Source: CAZQYC01 sp964597495 | GTDB lineage: Bacteria; Pseudomonadota; Gammaproteobacteria; Steroidobacterales; Steroidobacteraceae | Assembly: GCA_964597495.1 (NCBI GenBank) | Contig: CAZQYC010000013.1 | Span: 1-59,172, forward strand | DNA length: 59,172 nucleotides | Reading direction: 5' to 3' | In this document: positions 1 through 9,067 of the stretch, one piece after another | Numbering within the stretch: the stretch's first letter is position 1 | How the letters are laid out: every line of letters starts with the position of its first letter | The notes under the pieces: model-generated | What the model was told of the DNA's origin: nothing | Seen by the model: only the letters and a program-made list of their open reading frames with translations | The model's database searches: none | Program-made: the position numbers and the translations under genes

Positions 1-397
1 TTTCCACCCCGGCGCTTTCCGGCTTTACCGGTTCATGGCCGAAGCCCAGCCGGCGGATGTCGGTGGTGCTCTCCGGCAGTGCGAGGCGGCGATCGTCGGC
101 GAGCAATACGAGCGACGTCTTCGCAGGGACGATGGCTTTGTCGCGTCGCCGATCTATCGTGGACCAAAGCTGACAGTACAGATGGATTGTGCGTTGGCCG
201 CCGCGATTCACTTGAATGGGCGTAAGCGTGATGTAGTCGCGTGCGTTGACCGCGAGATCCGTTCGCTCGCGTGCAAATACCCACCCTTGTGCCGCGATGG
301 TAATGGTTGCGGCGGTTTCATTATCGAGATATTCGCGAATCGCCGTTGACGAGCAGGCGCAGGTGAGCAGTGCGAGTAGTAAGACGCTGGGTCGCAT
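1..397 (-). CDS. Putative lipoprotein, 3' end outside the window
   Basis: An ATG at 397 opens a minus-strand frame of 132 codons that is still open at base 1, so the C-terminus is missing. The start MRPSVLLLALLTCAC is a short signal peptide with a lipobox-like LLTC/CAC, predicting a lipid-anchored periplasmic protein. The remainder is soluble and beta-rich (TITIAAQGWVF, TSLVLLADDRRLALP). The ATG lies 3 bases beyond the stop of the SPOR/TPR beta-barrel gene, so the two are almost certainly cotranscribed and translationally coupled. I do not recognise the family. Its place at the end of a multihaem cytochrome operon suggests an accessory role for the outer-membrane component, which is inference. 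Confidence 0.7.
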   Translation of the reverse strand, partial: MRPSVLLLALLTCACSSTAIREYLDNETAATITIAAQGWVFARERTDLAVNARDYITLTPIQVNRGGQRTIHLYCQLWSTIDRRRDKAIVPAKTSLVLLADDRRLALPESTTDIRRLGFGHEPVKPESAGVE

Positions 398-400
398 GAC

Positions 401-2782
401 TTAGAAGTTATAACGGTAACCGAAGCTAATGTAGTTGCGACGAGTTTTTTCGAACGACGATCCTACATCGCGTTTGCTAAATTCGGTTCCGGCCTCGAAT
501 TCCAGCCAGGCGCGTTGTAAAAGATAATCCAGCCGCAGCGATGGAGCGTACAACCACTGTTGCGAATCGTCGGCAACGAACACACGCCGATCCGCTCGCA
601 AGCGCGGTGTCAGGCGCCAGGCACTCCAAAGCGGCCAGCGCGAACTGAATCCAAGCGATGCTGTTTGTGCTGCGCCACCTGTTTGATAGCGCAGCGCAAC
701 GACTTGCAAATCGCCGTTGGTAAACACGCCGTTACCGATTGCGAGCGTCGAGTACGCCATCTCGCGGGGCGCTTCTGGAACCGCTTCGACGCCTCCAGAC
801 TCCACCGTGCCGCCGATGACAATGCTCGATGCATCTAAGGTCCACTGCCAGCGCTCGCCCGCCGGACGAGACATCGAGACGCTGTAGAGTTCCGTGATGC
901 TGGTTCGATCGCGCGCGAACTGATCGATCTCGTCGCGCGTAAAGGTATTCATGAGATCAGTCAGAGATGTCGTGGATTGACCGATGAGCGCATTGCGTAG
1001 GCTCAAGCTCGGGCTTGTGCGTCGATCGGCGGTGATGTTCAATGTCCAGCGAGCAGGCAGATCGAGCGTACCCAAAAACAACACATTGTTGATTTCCCCA
1101 TAGTAGAGGTCGTAGTCCACCAAGCCGATTGCGGTGCGGCCCGGCTGAAAGTAATGGACTTCGCTGCCGAGCGCGCGACGATCGGTTTCGCCGGCGTATT
1201 GCTGGAGTACGGCATAGCCCGTCACGTCCCAGGCATTGGCAAAGGGGCCGAAGTGGGTTGCCAGCGCGACGAATTGTCGATCGCTGTCGTATGAAGATCG
1301 AGTCGAATCCACCGGCGAGCCGGCGCTCAGACTGAATCGCCATCTCGGTCGCCACTGATAGTCGAAATACGCGCCGTCGAAAGTACCGAATATGCCGCTA
1401 CCCGAAACCGACTGGCGACCCAGGCGCGAATGCCAGCCCCATTGTCGATCGCTTAATTCGACGAAAGCCGCGCTCACTCGCGTGCGATCGCCGAGTCCAC
1501 TATCCAAAAAGTTTTTGACGTAGCCGGTACTTAGGCGGCTCGTGAAATCGAATCGCTCGCCGCGTCGTCGTGCAACGAAGGCGACGTCATTCAGCAATGC
1601 GTTCTGGTTCGTCGCTTCGGAAGTAACGACACTGTTCTGCAATCGACTGTTGTCCCGCCGATAAAGTTGCGAGAAGCCGCCATAGAGTTTCCATGGGCTT
1701 TCGCTTTCGTCGCCACTACTTAAGCCGCGCACGGCTTTGCGTGCCGCAAGCGCTAATGCTTGCAGTCGCTGGTGCACGCGATCGACGGCGGGGCCGTTCG
1801 GATAGCGGCGGAGATATTCTTCGTACTCGGCCTTCGCGTGTGCGATTTGCCGGCTACGCTCGCGTGACAAACCAATGAGCTCTTGCGCTTCGGCGCGTTC
1901 CGGAAACTCCGGTTGTTCCAAAAGCTTGGTCAATAACGGAATCGCAGTCTCGTAGTCTTTCTTGCGGAAGGCGTTTTTTGCTTGCTTTAGTAGAGCGACG
2001 ATATCGGCTCTGGCGAGAATCGAGCCGCTGGGCGCATTGCGCTCGACCGCGGAGGTGGCGGGATTGCGTGACGCACTTGCCGTGAGCGTATCGTCGTCGC
2101 CGATCGCAAGCCACGCCTTTGGATATTGTTCGCGTAGCGCGAGTAAGCTGCGTTTCGCGTCCGTTTCGGAAATGAAGGGCCCCACGCGCAAGCGAAACCA
2201 AGTTTCGTCTTCGATCTTCGTTTCCGATACATACACGTGCAATCCGGTTGTCCTTTCCGCCTTCGCTACCGCTTCGTTGGAAAATGCCTCGCGCGAGGAT
2301 TCCAAATTGACGGCGTAGTTTGCAGTATGGCCGACTATTTCGTCGCCGATGATCACACGACCTTCCGACGGCCGCAGCACCCGGATGCGCAGACCGCGAC
2401 CGTCGCTTGTTGGGATGACGAGAAATCGTTCACGTTTTTTCCACCGCAGGGTGATGTCCACTTCGCTGCTGACGGGGCGGTCTAGATCAACTGACAGCAG
2501 AACACTGCGTGCGACGGTGGGGACGGGCGGGGTGGAAATGCTGTCGCCACTCAGCAAGCAGCCGGACTGCGGGGCCATTCGTACGCGCACTTGCTCGCCT
2601 TCGCTCGACGGCATGTGGTTGAGATAGCGGAGTCCGCAAGCGAACAGCAAGGACACATCGACGTATCCGGTGTGCACGCTGATATCGATATCGTCGATGA
2701 CGCGATTGCTCGTTTGTGTCCATGCCGCGGTAGCGACGCACAAGAGCGCAGTAGCCGCGCAAAATCGCCGTCGCAGGTGCAT
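401..2782 (-). CDS. Outer-membrane beta-barrel protein with SPOR-like and TPR domains
   Basis: The protein has 793 residues. Residues 1-22 are a signal peptide ending near AAWTQ. A SPOR-like segment (about 155-230) carries the pattern YAV...WFRLRVGPF...AKRSLLAL. TPR-like helices follow (about 265-345; KKDYETAIPLLTKLL). From about 370 the chain alternates polar and aromatic residues and ends in RYNF, the terminal-Phe signature of BAM-inserted barrels. SPOR domains usually bind denuded peptidoglycan, so the protein may tie an outer-membrane barrel to the wall. It starts 3 bases after the stop of the 30-haem cytochrome gene, so by position it is the candidate porin partner of the cytochromes; no sequence match to MtrB/PioB was recognised. 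The barrel assignment is from pattern only. Confidence 0.75.
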   Translation of the reverse strand: MHLRRRFCAATALLCVATAAWTQTSNRVIDDIDISVHTGYVDVSLLFACGLRYLNHMPSSEGEQVRVRMAPQSGCLLSGDSISTPPVPTVARSVLLSVDLDRPVSSEVDITLRWKKRERFLVIPTSDGRGLRIRVLRPSEGRVIIGDEIVGHTANYAVNLESSREAFSNEAVAKAERTTGLHVYVSETKIEDETWFRLRVGPFISETDAKRSLLALREQYPKAWLAIGDDDTLTASASRNPATSAVERNAPSGSILARADIVALLKQAKNAFRKKDYETAIPLLTKLLEQPEFPERAEAQELIGLSRERSRQIAHAKAEYEEYLRRYPNGPAVDRVHQRLQALALAARKAVRGLSSGDESESPWKLYGGFSQLYRRDNSRLQNSVVTSEATNQNALLNDVAFVARRRGERFDFTSRLSTGYVKNFLDSGLGDRTRVSAAFVELSDRQWGWHSRLGRQSVSGSGIFGTFDGAYFDYQWRPRWRFSLSAGSPVDSTRSSYDSDRQFVALATHFGPFANAWDVTGYAVLQQYAGETDRRALGSEVHYFQPGRTAIGLVDYDLYYGEINNVLFLGTLDLPARWTLNITADRRTSPSLSLRNALIGQSTTSLTDLMNTFTRDEIDQFARDRTSITELYSVSMSRPAGERWQWTLDASSIVIGGTVESGGVEAVPEAPREMAYSTLAIGNGVFTNGDLQVVALRYQTGGAAQTASLGFSSRWPLWSAWRLTPRLRADRRVFVADDSQQWLYAPSLRLDYLLQRAWLEFEAGTEFSKRDVGSSFEKTRRNYISFGYRYNF

Positions 2783-2785
2783 GGG

Positions 2786-5095
2786 TTAGTTGAAACTGTT
2801 GTTATTCACGCGATGCTGCGGTCCCGCGCGTGACTTGCTGATCTTGGTCAGCGTTGCGTCTGTGTAGACATGGCACGCTCCGGAGCAGTTGCGCAACTCG
2901 CTTACGGTGTACTTTACGTTGCCGTACTTGGTGTGCGGATCGCTCTTATATCGATTCGAGTGACAGCCGGCGCAATCCGGTTTGTACGCCGGTGTGCGCC
3001 ATGTGGCGGCATCGGTGTTGCTCGCATGGCATTGAACGCACGTTAAAGCCGCGCGGTGATTTCCGGGATATCCGCCGCCGGCGATGTGAGCGAACGTGTC
3101 CGGAGAAAATGCGGTCGTCGTGTGGCAGTGATTGCAATCGAAGTTGTTCACCGGAAAAGTCATGTGTCCCACCGACGTTCCCATTGCGGAGGCGCCGTTG
3201 TGGCAGGCCTTGCAGCCGCTGGTGATGCCCACATGACTGAACGCAGCAGGCTTCCATGCAAGGGTTGTATGGCACGAGCCGCATTCGGCCGTCGTTGCGA
3301 CATGCGTCGCCGACTTGCCGGTCGCCGTAACGCTGTTGTGGCAACTGCTGCACACACCGCTCACGTGCGCGTGATCCACGCGCACGACGGGAATCCACGC
3401 GGTGCTTGTATGACAGGCATCGCAGTTGTTGTCGCTTGCCATATGTGTAGCGCTTTTTCCACGGGCAGCGGTCCCGTTATGGCAGGTTGCGCAGGCACCG
3501 ACGACCTGGGTGTGATCGACGCGGGCGGTCGGTTTCCAAACGGTGGTGGAATGACAGAACTCGCAGCCGTTACTCGTTGCTATATGCGTTGCGTTCTTGC
3601 CTGTCGCGGTCGTGCCGTTGTGACAACCGATGCAGTTGGTCGTAATGCCCGTGTGCGTGAATCCGGCCGCGGGTCGCCACGCTACCGTCGTGTGGCAGGT
3701 AACACAGTCGGCGGTAGTGGCAATGTGGGTCGGCGATTTGCCTGTCGCCGCCGTTCCGTTGTGGCACGAAGCACAGTTGCTGGTGAATCCGGAATGATCG
3801 GGTTTTGCAGGTTTCCACGCATCGGTGCGATGACAGCTGCCGCAATCCGATGCGGTGACAATATGAGTTGGGTTCTTGCCGGTTGCAGTTGTTCCGTTGT
3901 GACACGACAGGCACGTGCCATTAACCTGCGTGTGATCAACACGCGTGGCCGGACGCCAAAGCGTCGTTCCGTGGCAGGCTTCGCAACTATTGGAGGTTGC
4001 AATGTGGGTCGGGTTTTTGCCGGTAGCTCGCGATCCGTCGTGGCAGCTCGCGCAGTTGGCGGTGATTCCGGCATGGGTGAATGTGGCCGGTTTCCAGGCC
4101 ATCGTCGAGTGGCAGGTATTGCATTCGCCCGTGGTGGCAATGTGATTGACGTTCTTTCCGGTCGCGAGCGTGCTGTTGTGACATGACGAGCAACTGCCGA
4201 GCACTTGAGCGTGATCGACTCGCGTGATCGGGCGCCACGCCGCGGTGCTATGGCAGGTTTCACAACTCATGCTGGAAGGAATGTGCGCGGCATTCTTTCC
4301 GGTCGCTCGTGTGCCTTCATGACAGCTCGCGCAATTGGTCGTAATGCCCGCGTGCGTGAATGTTGCGGGTCGCCAAGCAGCCGTCGTATGGCAGGAATCG
4401 CAAGTGGCCGTGGTGGGGATGTGTCGCACTCCTTCGCCTGTTGCAAGCGTACCGTTGTGGCAGGTGGCGCAGGCGCCAAAGACCTCAGCGTGATCCACTT
4501 TCATCACCGGAGACCAGCCGCTTGGCGTGTGACATGACTCGCAGACGCTGGTGGTCGGCAAGTGCGCCGTGGTTTTTCCGGTGGCATCGATGCCGTTGTG
4601 ACAACGCACGCAGTTGCCTGTGATTCCGACGTGATCGAATTTCGCAGGCTTCCACGCGAAAGTGTGGTGGCAGTTGCCGCAGTCTTGCGCGGTGACGATG
4701 TGACCCGCGGGCTTGCCGGTGGAGCGTGTGCCGTTGTGACAGGTCGTGCACGTCCCGCGTACTTCATCGTGATTAAAGTTTCCCGCCGGCACCCACGCGT
4801 TCGTTGCGTGACATGCGCCGCAGTTCTCCGTGCTCGACACATGCGTGGCGGGTTTCGGCGTCCCAGCGACTCGCGCGCCGCGCGTGTGACAGCCGCTGCA
4901 GTTAATCGGCGTTCCTTTGAATACGGCGTTGACGTGGCAAGACTCGCATGGCTCGTTTCGGTGAGCGCCGGTGAGTTCGAAGCCCGTGGTCAAGTGATCG
5001 AAGTTCCGCGCCGTTGGCGAGGCTTGTTGCGCAAAGGCAATGGCGGGCAGCAAGAGAAGCGCGAATACAAATCGTCTAACGATGTGCATCGTCAT
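2786..5095 (-). CDS. 30-haem c-type cytochrome built from 47-residue di-haem repeats
   Basis: I count 29 CxxCH motifs plus one CxxxCH (CSGACH, near the C-terminus) in about 769 residues. I start it at 5095 rather than the longer frame from 5185: ATG 5095 has GGAG eight bases upstream, gives a clean signal peptide (MTMHIVRRFVFALLLLPAIAFA), and lies 10 bases past the stop of the 21-haem gene. Haems 3-26 recur every 23-24 residues in a 47-residue unit (CxxCHNGTxATGKxxTHI...CxxCHxTxAWxPxxxxDH), each unit supplying two further histidines (THI and DH/TH), enough for bis-His ligation of both haems. This is a periplasmic or surface electron wire by family logic. It forms one operon with the b-type cytochrome and the barrel protein. 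Confidence 0.92.
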   Translation of the reverse strand: MTMHIVRRFVFALLLLPAIAFAQQASPTARNFDHLTTGFELTGAHRNEPCESCHVNAVFKGTPINCSGCHTRGARVAGTPKPATHVSSTENCGACHATNAWVPAGNFNHDEVRGTCTTCHNGTRSTGKPAGHIVTAQDCGNCHHTFAWKPAKFDHVGITGNCVRCHNGIDATGKTTAHLPTTSVCESCHTPSGWSPVMKVDHAEVFGACATCHNGTLATGEGVRHIPTTATCDSCHTTAAWRPATFTHAGITTNCASCHEGTRATGKNAAHIPSSMSCETCHSTAAWRPITRVDHAQVLGSCSSCHNSTLATGKNVNHIATTGECNTCHSTMAWKPATFTHAGITANCASCHDGSRATGKNPTHIATSNSCEACHGTTLWRPATRVDHTQVNGTCLSCHNGTTATGKNPTHIVTASDCGSCHRTDAWKPAKPDHSGFTSNCASCHNGTAATGKSPTHIATTADCVTCHTTVAWRPAAGFTHTGITTNCIGCHNGTTATGKNATHIATSNGCEFCHSTTVWKPTARVDHTQVVGACATCHNGTAARGKSATHMASDNNCDACHTSTAWIPVVRVDHAHVSGVCSSCHNSVTATGKSATHVATTAECGSCHTTLAWKPAAFSHVGITSGCKACHNGASAMGTSVGHMTFPVNNFDCNHCHTTTAFSPDTFAHIAGGGYPGNHRAALTCVQCHASNTDAATWRTPAYKPDCAGCHSNRYKSDPHTKYGNVKYTVSELRNCSGACHVYTDATLTKISKSRAGPQHRVNNNSFN
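3200..4822 (-). repeat. Tandem protein-level repeat, about 141 bp per unit
   Basis: Haem motifs 3 to 26 of the large cytochrome are spaced 23 and 24 residues alternately, giving units of 47 residues or about 141 bp. Units are clearly related at DNA level but diverged, with conserved blocks around the CxxCH codons and ATGKN-THIA. Such arrays expand or contract by recombination, so haem number may vary between strains, and short-read assembly here deserves checking. Confidence 0.8.
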
Positions 5096-5105
5096 GGCGT
5101 TGCTC

Positions 5106-6656
5106 CTACCGCAGCCTTGCGCTCTTGAATGCGACGGTGGTGTGACAGCGTTGACACTGCCTGCCGAACTGGCCGACATGGACATCGTCGGTTGCGTGAC
5201 ACGACGCGCACTCGGTCGAAAGTTTTACTTCGTGCGCTGGTTGTTTGTGGCAGCCCTCGCAAGTTACCTTGCTATGCGCACCCGTTAATGCGAAGCGAGT
5301 TTGTTTTGCATGATCGAATTCCCAAATATTCCAACCGTTCGGCGTATGACACCCGGCGCACTTCGTGCCGAGTCCGCCTCTGTGGATGTCTTCACGCGCG
5401 TGGCAGCCGTTGCAGTCTTTGGCCGCTCCTTTATATGCGCGGCTCGTATGACACTGAACGCAAGGCACGGCGACATGCAGTCCGACCAATGGGAAATCTA
5501 CTAGGTCGTGATCGAATGCGATATCGACGCGCCAGCCTTCCGGCTGATGGCAACGTTCGCAGTCGACCCCAAGATTGCCCACGTGCACATCCTGGGCGCG
5601 GTGGCAGGCGTTGCATCCGGTTCCGAGTTTCTGCTTTGTGACGACGGCCGTGTGACAGGCATGACAATCTACTTTGGCATGCTTACCGAGCAGGGAAAAT
5701 TTGGTATCGCGGTCGTGATCGAATTTCTGCGGCTTCCACGCGATCGAACTGTGGCACTTGCCGCACTCATTGCCCATACGCGAGGCATGCCGGTCGTCGG
5801 GCGCATGGCAGCCGTGGCAGTCCTTCGGAATCTTGTCTTGCATGCGGCCTGTTTTGTGGCACGTCAAGCAGTCGAGGTTGGCATGCGCGCCTTCGAGCGC
5901 GAATTGGGTTTCCTTGAGATGATTGAACTTCGTAGTGCTCCAACCTGCGGGAGTGTGGCACTTATTACACTCGGCGCCGCGTCCGCGGGCGTGCGCATCG
6001 TCGGGCGCGTGGCATGAAATGCATTGCTTCGGCGTGCCCTTATAGCGATTGCCGAAATGGCACGATAGGCAAGGAACCGAGGTATGTTTATCGTGCAACG
6101 CGAACTGCGTCTTGTCGTGATCGAACTTCGTCTTGTTCCATGCGGAAGGTTCATGGCAACTACCGCAGTCGTTGCCTAGCTTGCTGTCGTGCGGATCGTC
6201 CTTACGATGGCAGTCTAGGCAGCGACCGGGCGCCTCCCGGTATTTCTTGCCGGCTTGATGGCAGGCGCCGCAATCGGCCAAAGCGTGCTGGCCTCGCAGC
6301 GGATAGTCCGTGGCATCGTGCTGGAAAGCCGCGACGTTCATCCGCAGGATGTCTGTTTCGCGGCCGAGGTGTTCGGAGTGGCACGCGCGGCATTCTGCCC
6401 GATCAATGGCCGGCAAGCGCCCATGAAAGCCGATCTTGGCGCGCACATCGGCGGCGACGTCCTTGTGACAATCGAGGCAGAGAGCCGATTGCCGCCCACG
6501 GTTGCTGCGGTCGTGGCAATTGGCACAGTTCTCTTCGAGTTTGGCGTGTGCATTCGATACCTTGCCTGGCATGAGCAAGGTCTCTATATCGGCGGCATCG
6601 GTGCGCGAACCGAAGAAGGCAGCGGCAAACATAATGATTAGAGCTCTAATAAACAT
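5106..6656 (-). CDS. 21-haem c-type cytochrome
   Basis: The 516-residue protein has a signal peptide (residues 1-21, ending SRTDA) and 21 CxxCH motifs. After a divergent N-terminal part the motifs fall in triplets of about 70 residues with the consensus HxxxxCxxCH...CxxCHxxDDxHxxxxGxxCxxCHxxxGWxxxxFDH, so 21 haems equal seven triplets. The pattern resembles doubled-CxxCH/cytochrome c3-like electron-transfer proteins in which all haems are bis-His. It overlaps the upstream membrane cytochrome gene by 11 bases and precedes the 30-haem cytochrome by 10 bases, which indicates coordinated synthesis. It probably accepts electrons from the membrane b-type protein and passes them to the larger wire; that order is inference. 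Confidence 0.92.
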   Translation of the reverse strand: MFIRALIIMFAAAFFGSRTDAADIETLLMPGKVSNAHAKLEENCANCHDRSNRGRQSALCLDCHKDVAADVRAKIGFHGRLPAIDRAECRACHSEHLGRETDILRMNVAAFQHDATDYPLRGQHALADCGACHQAGKKYREAPGRCLDCHRKDDPHDSKLGNDCGSCHEPSAWNKTKFDHDKTQFALHDKHTSVPCLSCHFGNRYKGTPKQCISCHAPDDAHARGRGAECNKCHTPAGWSTTKFNHLKETQFALEGAHANLDCLTCHKTGRMQDKIPKDCHGCHAPDDRHASRMGNECGKCHSSIAWKPQKFDHDRDTKFSLLGKHAKVDCHACHTAVVTKQKLGTGCNACHRAQDVHVGNLGVDCERCHQPEGWRVDIAFDHDLVDFPLVGLHVAVPCVQCHTSRAYKGAAKDCNGCHAREDIHRGGLGTKCAGCHTPNGWNIWEFDHAKQTRFALTGAHSKVTCEGCHKQPAHEVKLSTECASCHATDDVHVGQFGRQCQRCHTTVAFKSARLR

Positions 6657-7575
6657 GTACTGCGACCACGTGCACCGCGCCCGCGATCACCAGCATGAAA
6701 AATAGCGGCAGGTGCAGCAGGTGCCACAACGAGAAGAGCCGTTCGTAGGCGTCGAACTCGAGTACGCGCCGCATGGTTTGCAGTCGCGTATCGATATAGA
6801 GCGTCGCGGTTCGATAAAGACGCGCCTGTCGATCGGCCGGCATCTGTTGTTCTTTACCCGCGAGCTTTAGCGCGCGCCGTACGTGCATGTAAAGGCGGAG
6901 GCGCGCTTGAATAGTCCACAGTCCCGCAACAACGGGACGCAAAAGCGTCGGTTTGCTTTCGCAGCGACGAATGACCGCCGCTTCCTCCACGTCGATCCGT
7001 TGCATCAGATCCGGTAGGTAGGCAATGCCGTTCGTTACCGAGCGCATGCGTTGTGCATTGGTTTGCAGTTCCGCGAGCGTCGCCTTGGTTCCGTACAGGC
7101 CGTTGTGGATTCGGCTATAGAAGTAGCGTCCGAATAAGCCGCTGCCGGAGACCACCAACATGCATACCAACGCGACGTTGCTGTTGGTCGCGCCGAGAGA
7201 GAAGTTGCTGTGATAGAGCACCAAGACCGGCCCGAGGATGCCCAGCGTCATGTGCGCTTGAAACCAGTGCTTCGTCGAGCCTAAGAAGCCCATCCAACGC
7301 AGCCGCTTGCGTAGCGGATAGAGCAATAGCACCAACATTGCGCTGCCGCCGACAATGCCGAGCAGATAACCAAGACCGCGTTCCGGCGAGATGTACCGCT
7401 GCGTCGGAAACCAGTAGCCGATGGCGAGCGAGATCACCGTGAAGAGAAAGAACACGCGTGCAGGCGTGATTCGTCGCTTGGATTCAGAAGCGGCGATGGG
7501 CGGGGGCACAACCGGCATCGGGTGGGTGGTGCGGTTGCCGACTTGCGACGGTTTGAGTTGAGCGCTGAGAGCCAC
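6646..7575 (-). CDS. Membrane b-type cytochrome-like protein with cytosolic insertion
   Basis: The 309-residue protein has four predicted membrane helices in residues 40-153, a polar helical stretch of about 125 residues (155-279), and a last helix at 280-309. Candidate haem ligands cluster in the third helix (H103, H108, H122) and the last one (H285, H288, H302, H307), as expected of a di-haem b-type quinol or ferric-reductase-like subunit. It starts at a GTG immediately after the TAA of the CcmI-like gene (TAAGTG). No family name can be given with certainty. Its position predicts that it moves electrons between the quinone pool or the plus-strand flavoprotein and the periplasmic multihaem cytochromes. 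Confidence 0.75.
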   Translation of the reverse strand: MALSAQLKPSQVGNRTTHPMPVVPPPIAASESKRRITPARVFFLFTVISLAIGYWFPTQRYISPERGLGYLLGIVGGSAMLVLLLYPLRKRLRWMGFLGSTKHWFQAHMTLGILGPVLVLYHSNFSLGATNSNVALVCMLVVSGSGLFGRYFYSRIHNGLYGTKATLAELQTNAQRMRSVTNGIAYLPDLMQRIDVEEAAVIRRCESKPTLLRPVVAGLWTIQARLRLYMHVRRALKLAGKEQQMPADRQARLYRTATLYIDTRLQTMRRVLEFDAYERLFSLWHLLHLPLFFMLVIAGAVHVVAVHVY

Positions 7576-8778
7576 TTAACTCACTTCCTTCTCGATACGC
7601 AATCGAACTGCCTTGCCGTCGCGCGGTTTGATGCGAGCGGCTAAGGACTGAAGATCGCCGGCAGAGGCTTTTGCTTGCCCCGAGGGCGAGATCCGCGCCT
7701 CCACGATTACGTCGGTTTCGCTAGATAAAGTGCGGTTTGGCATCATCGCCATCGAGTCGTCCAACTTGAAGTTAAGCGGCCATGTGGTCACCGTGGTTCG
7801 CCACACTGCCAACGGCGGGCCTTTCGATTCCGCAGATTTCGCATAGACAAATAGAGTGGTGCCGGGCTTCGCGCGAGCCAAGAGCTTCGGATCGATATCG
7901 ATGGTTCCCGTGACGACGCTTGCGGTCGCGGTTGTCGTCGTAGTCGCGGGCATCGACGCGGCAAGTTGTTCGGCCTCGGCGATATTGGCATCGATGATGC
8001 GCGTGTCGGATTCATTCGCGCCGATCACGGCACGCAACTGTTTCCAAGTAACTAATGCGTCGGCATATCGATGTTCATGGTGCGCAAGACTCGCCTTCAA
8101 CCAGAGAGCCTTCGCGTGATTGGGATCGAGAGCGAGCGCGCGATTGATAGCCTGTGCGGAAGCCGAGGCGAGCTTGCCGTTGTTTTTCGATGCCAAGACA
8201 TCGGCATAGTCGGCCCAACTGTCCGCCGTCATCGCATTGAGCGAGATCGCGGACTCGTAAGCGGCGCCGGCTTCGTCGTACTTACGCTGTAAGCGCAGTG
8301 TTCTGGCTTGCGCGAGTACGGACTGTGCTTGAGGCGACAACGTGGGTTGCGATTGCAGCACGGGTGCAGCGATATGTTCGCGAGCGCGATTCGCGTCCTC
8401 GGTGCGGCCCATGAAATCGTAAGACTGAGCTAGTAGCTGCCAATCCGCATCGGATCCGTCGCCGCGTGCAAGGCGTTCCGCCAGGCTTTTAGTCACGGTT
8501 TCCAGGGACTGTGCGCTCTCGGCATCCGAAATTGCAGTGTGCGATATCGTCGCGGAGACACCTACTAAATCGGGACGACCTACCGCGGCGTAGATCGAGA
8601 GCGCCACTGCAGCAAATGCCGTAACGCTGATACTGGCAAACACAATCGTGCGCTTGTGTCCCAGTGCACGGTCATTGCGGCGCCAAAGTTGGTGTAATGC
8701 CAGGGTCGCAGCAACGCCGATTAGGATACCGGCGAGCAACCAAAACGCCGACTGAATACTGAATGCATTACCTAACAT
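7576..8778 (-). CDS. ccmI: CcmI-like cytochrome c biogenesis TPR protein
   Basis: The 400-residue protein has two N-terminal membrane helices (about 9-29 and 43-65), a TPR region (about 140-260) and a C-terminal domain with PPLAVWRT, FKLDDSMAMMPNRTLS and SGDL-like turns typical of CcmI, the apocytochrome chaperone of the System I haem ligation machinery. The normal gene lies in a ccmA-H operon; here it stands alone as the first gene of the multihaem operon. It may be a dedicated chaperone for the 51 haem sites encoded just downstream (29+1 and 21). The start at 8778 is the first in frame that covers the first helix. Confidence 0.85.
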   Translation of the reverse strand: MLGNAFSIQSAFWLLAGILIGVAATLALHQLWRRNDRALGHKRTIVFASISVTAFAAVALSIYAAVGRPDLVGVSATISHTAISDAESAQSLETVTKSLAERLARGDGSDADWQLLAQSYDFMGRTEDANRAREHIAAPVLQSQPTLSPQAQSVLAQARTLRLQRKYDEAGAAYESAISLNAMTADSWADYADVLASKNNGKLASASAQAINRALALDPNHAKALWLKASLAHHEHRYADALVTWKQLRAVIGANESDTRIIDANIAEAEQLAASMPATTTTTATASVVTGTIDIDPKLLARAKPGTTLFVYAKSAESKGPPLAVWRTTVTTWPLNFKLDDSMAMMPNRTLSSETDVIVEARISPSGQAKASAGDLQSLAARIKPRDGKAVRLRIEKEVS

Positions 8779-9067
8779 GTGCTCAGATACTTAGTGGAAA
8801 GCGTCGAAGGTCGAATTGGGTCGGCATCATGACAAAGTTTTTTACTGCGCAAACTCGTATCGACGTCTGTTCGCGGCGACAGCGGCAATTTGCTTCGATT
8901 CATGCGAAAGTATTGCCATTTTCTTCACTGACAACTGTTAAGTAGGCAGCCTTTTCTCGATGCAATTCACGTTTTAGTTGGACGCTACTCGCTGCGAAAA
9001 TCAATCGTATCGCGCGGTTTGCCCGAGTCAAATGAGAGTCGTTTTTATTCAGCGCTGAAAAGTCCCC
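8779..9067. promoter_or_regulatory. Divergent intergenic region between the two electron-transfer operons
   Basis: The 289 bp lie between the ccmI-like start on the minus strand and the flavoprotein start on the plus strand, so promoters for both operons must lie here. The stretch is more AT-rich than its flanks. I saw no convincing FNR box, operator palindrome or conserved ORF. Confidence 0.5.

Noticed and set aside
3056..4186. Long plus-strand ORF of 376 codons opposite the 30-haem gene
   Set aside because: It is the complement of the repeated CxxCH codons; its repetitive composition comes from the real gene on the other strand.
5096..5185. N-terminal extension of the 30-haem cytochrome to an ATG at 5185
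   Set aside because: It lies inside the coding end of the 21-haem gene, is not hydrophobic, and would bury the signal peptide that begins at 5095 behind GGAG.
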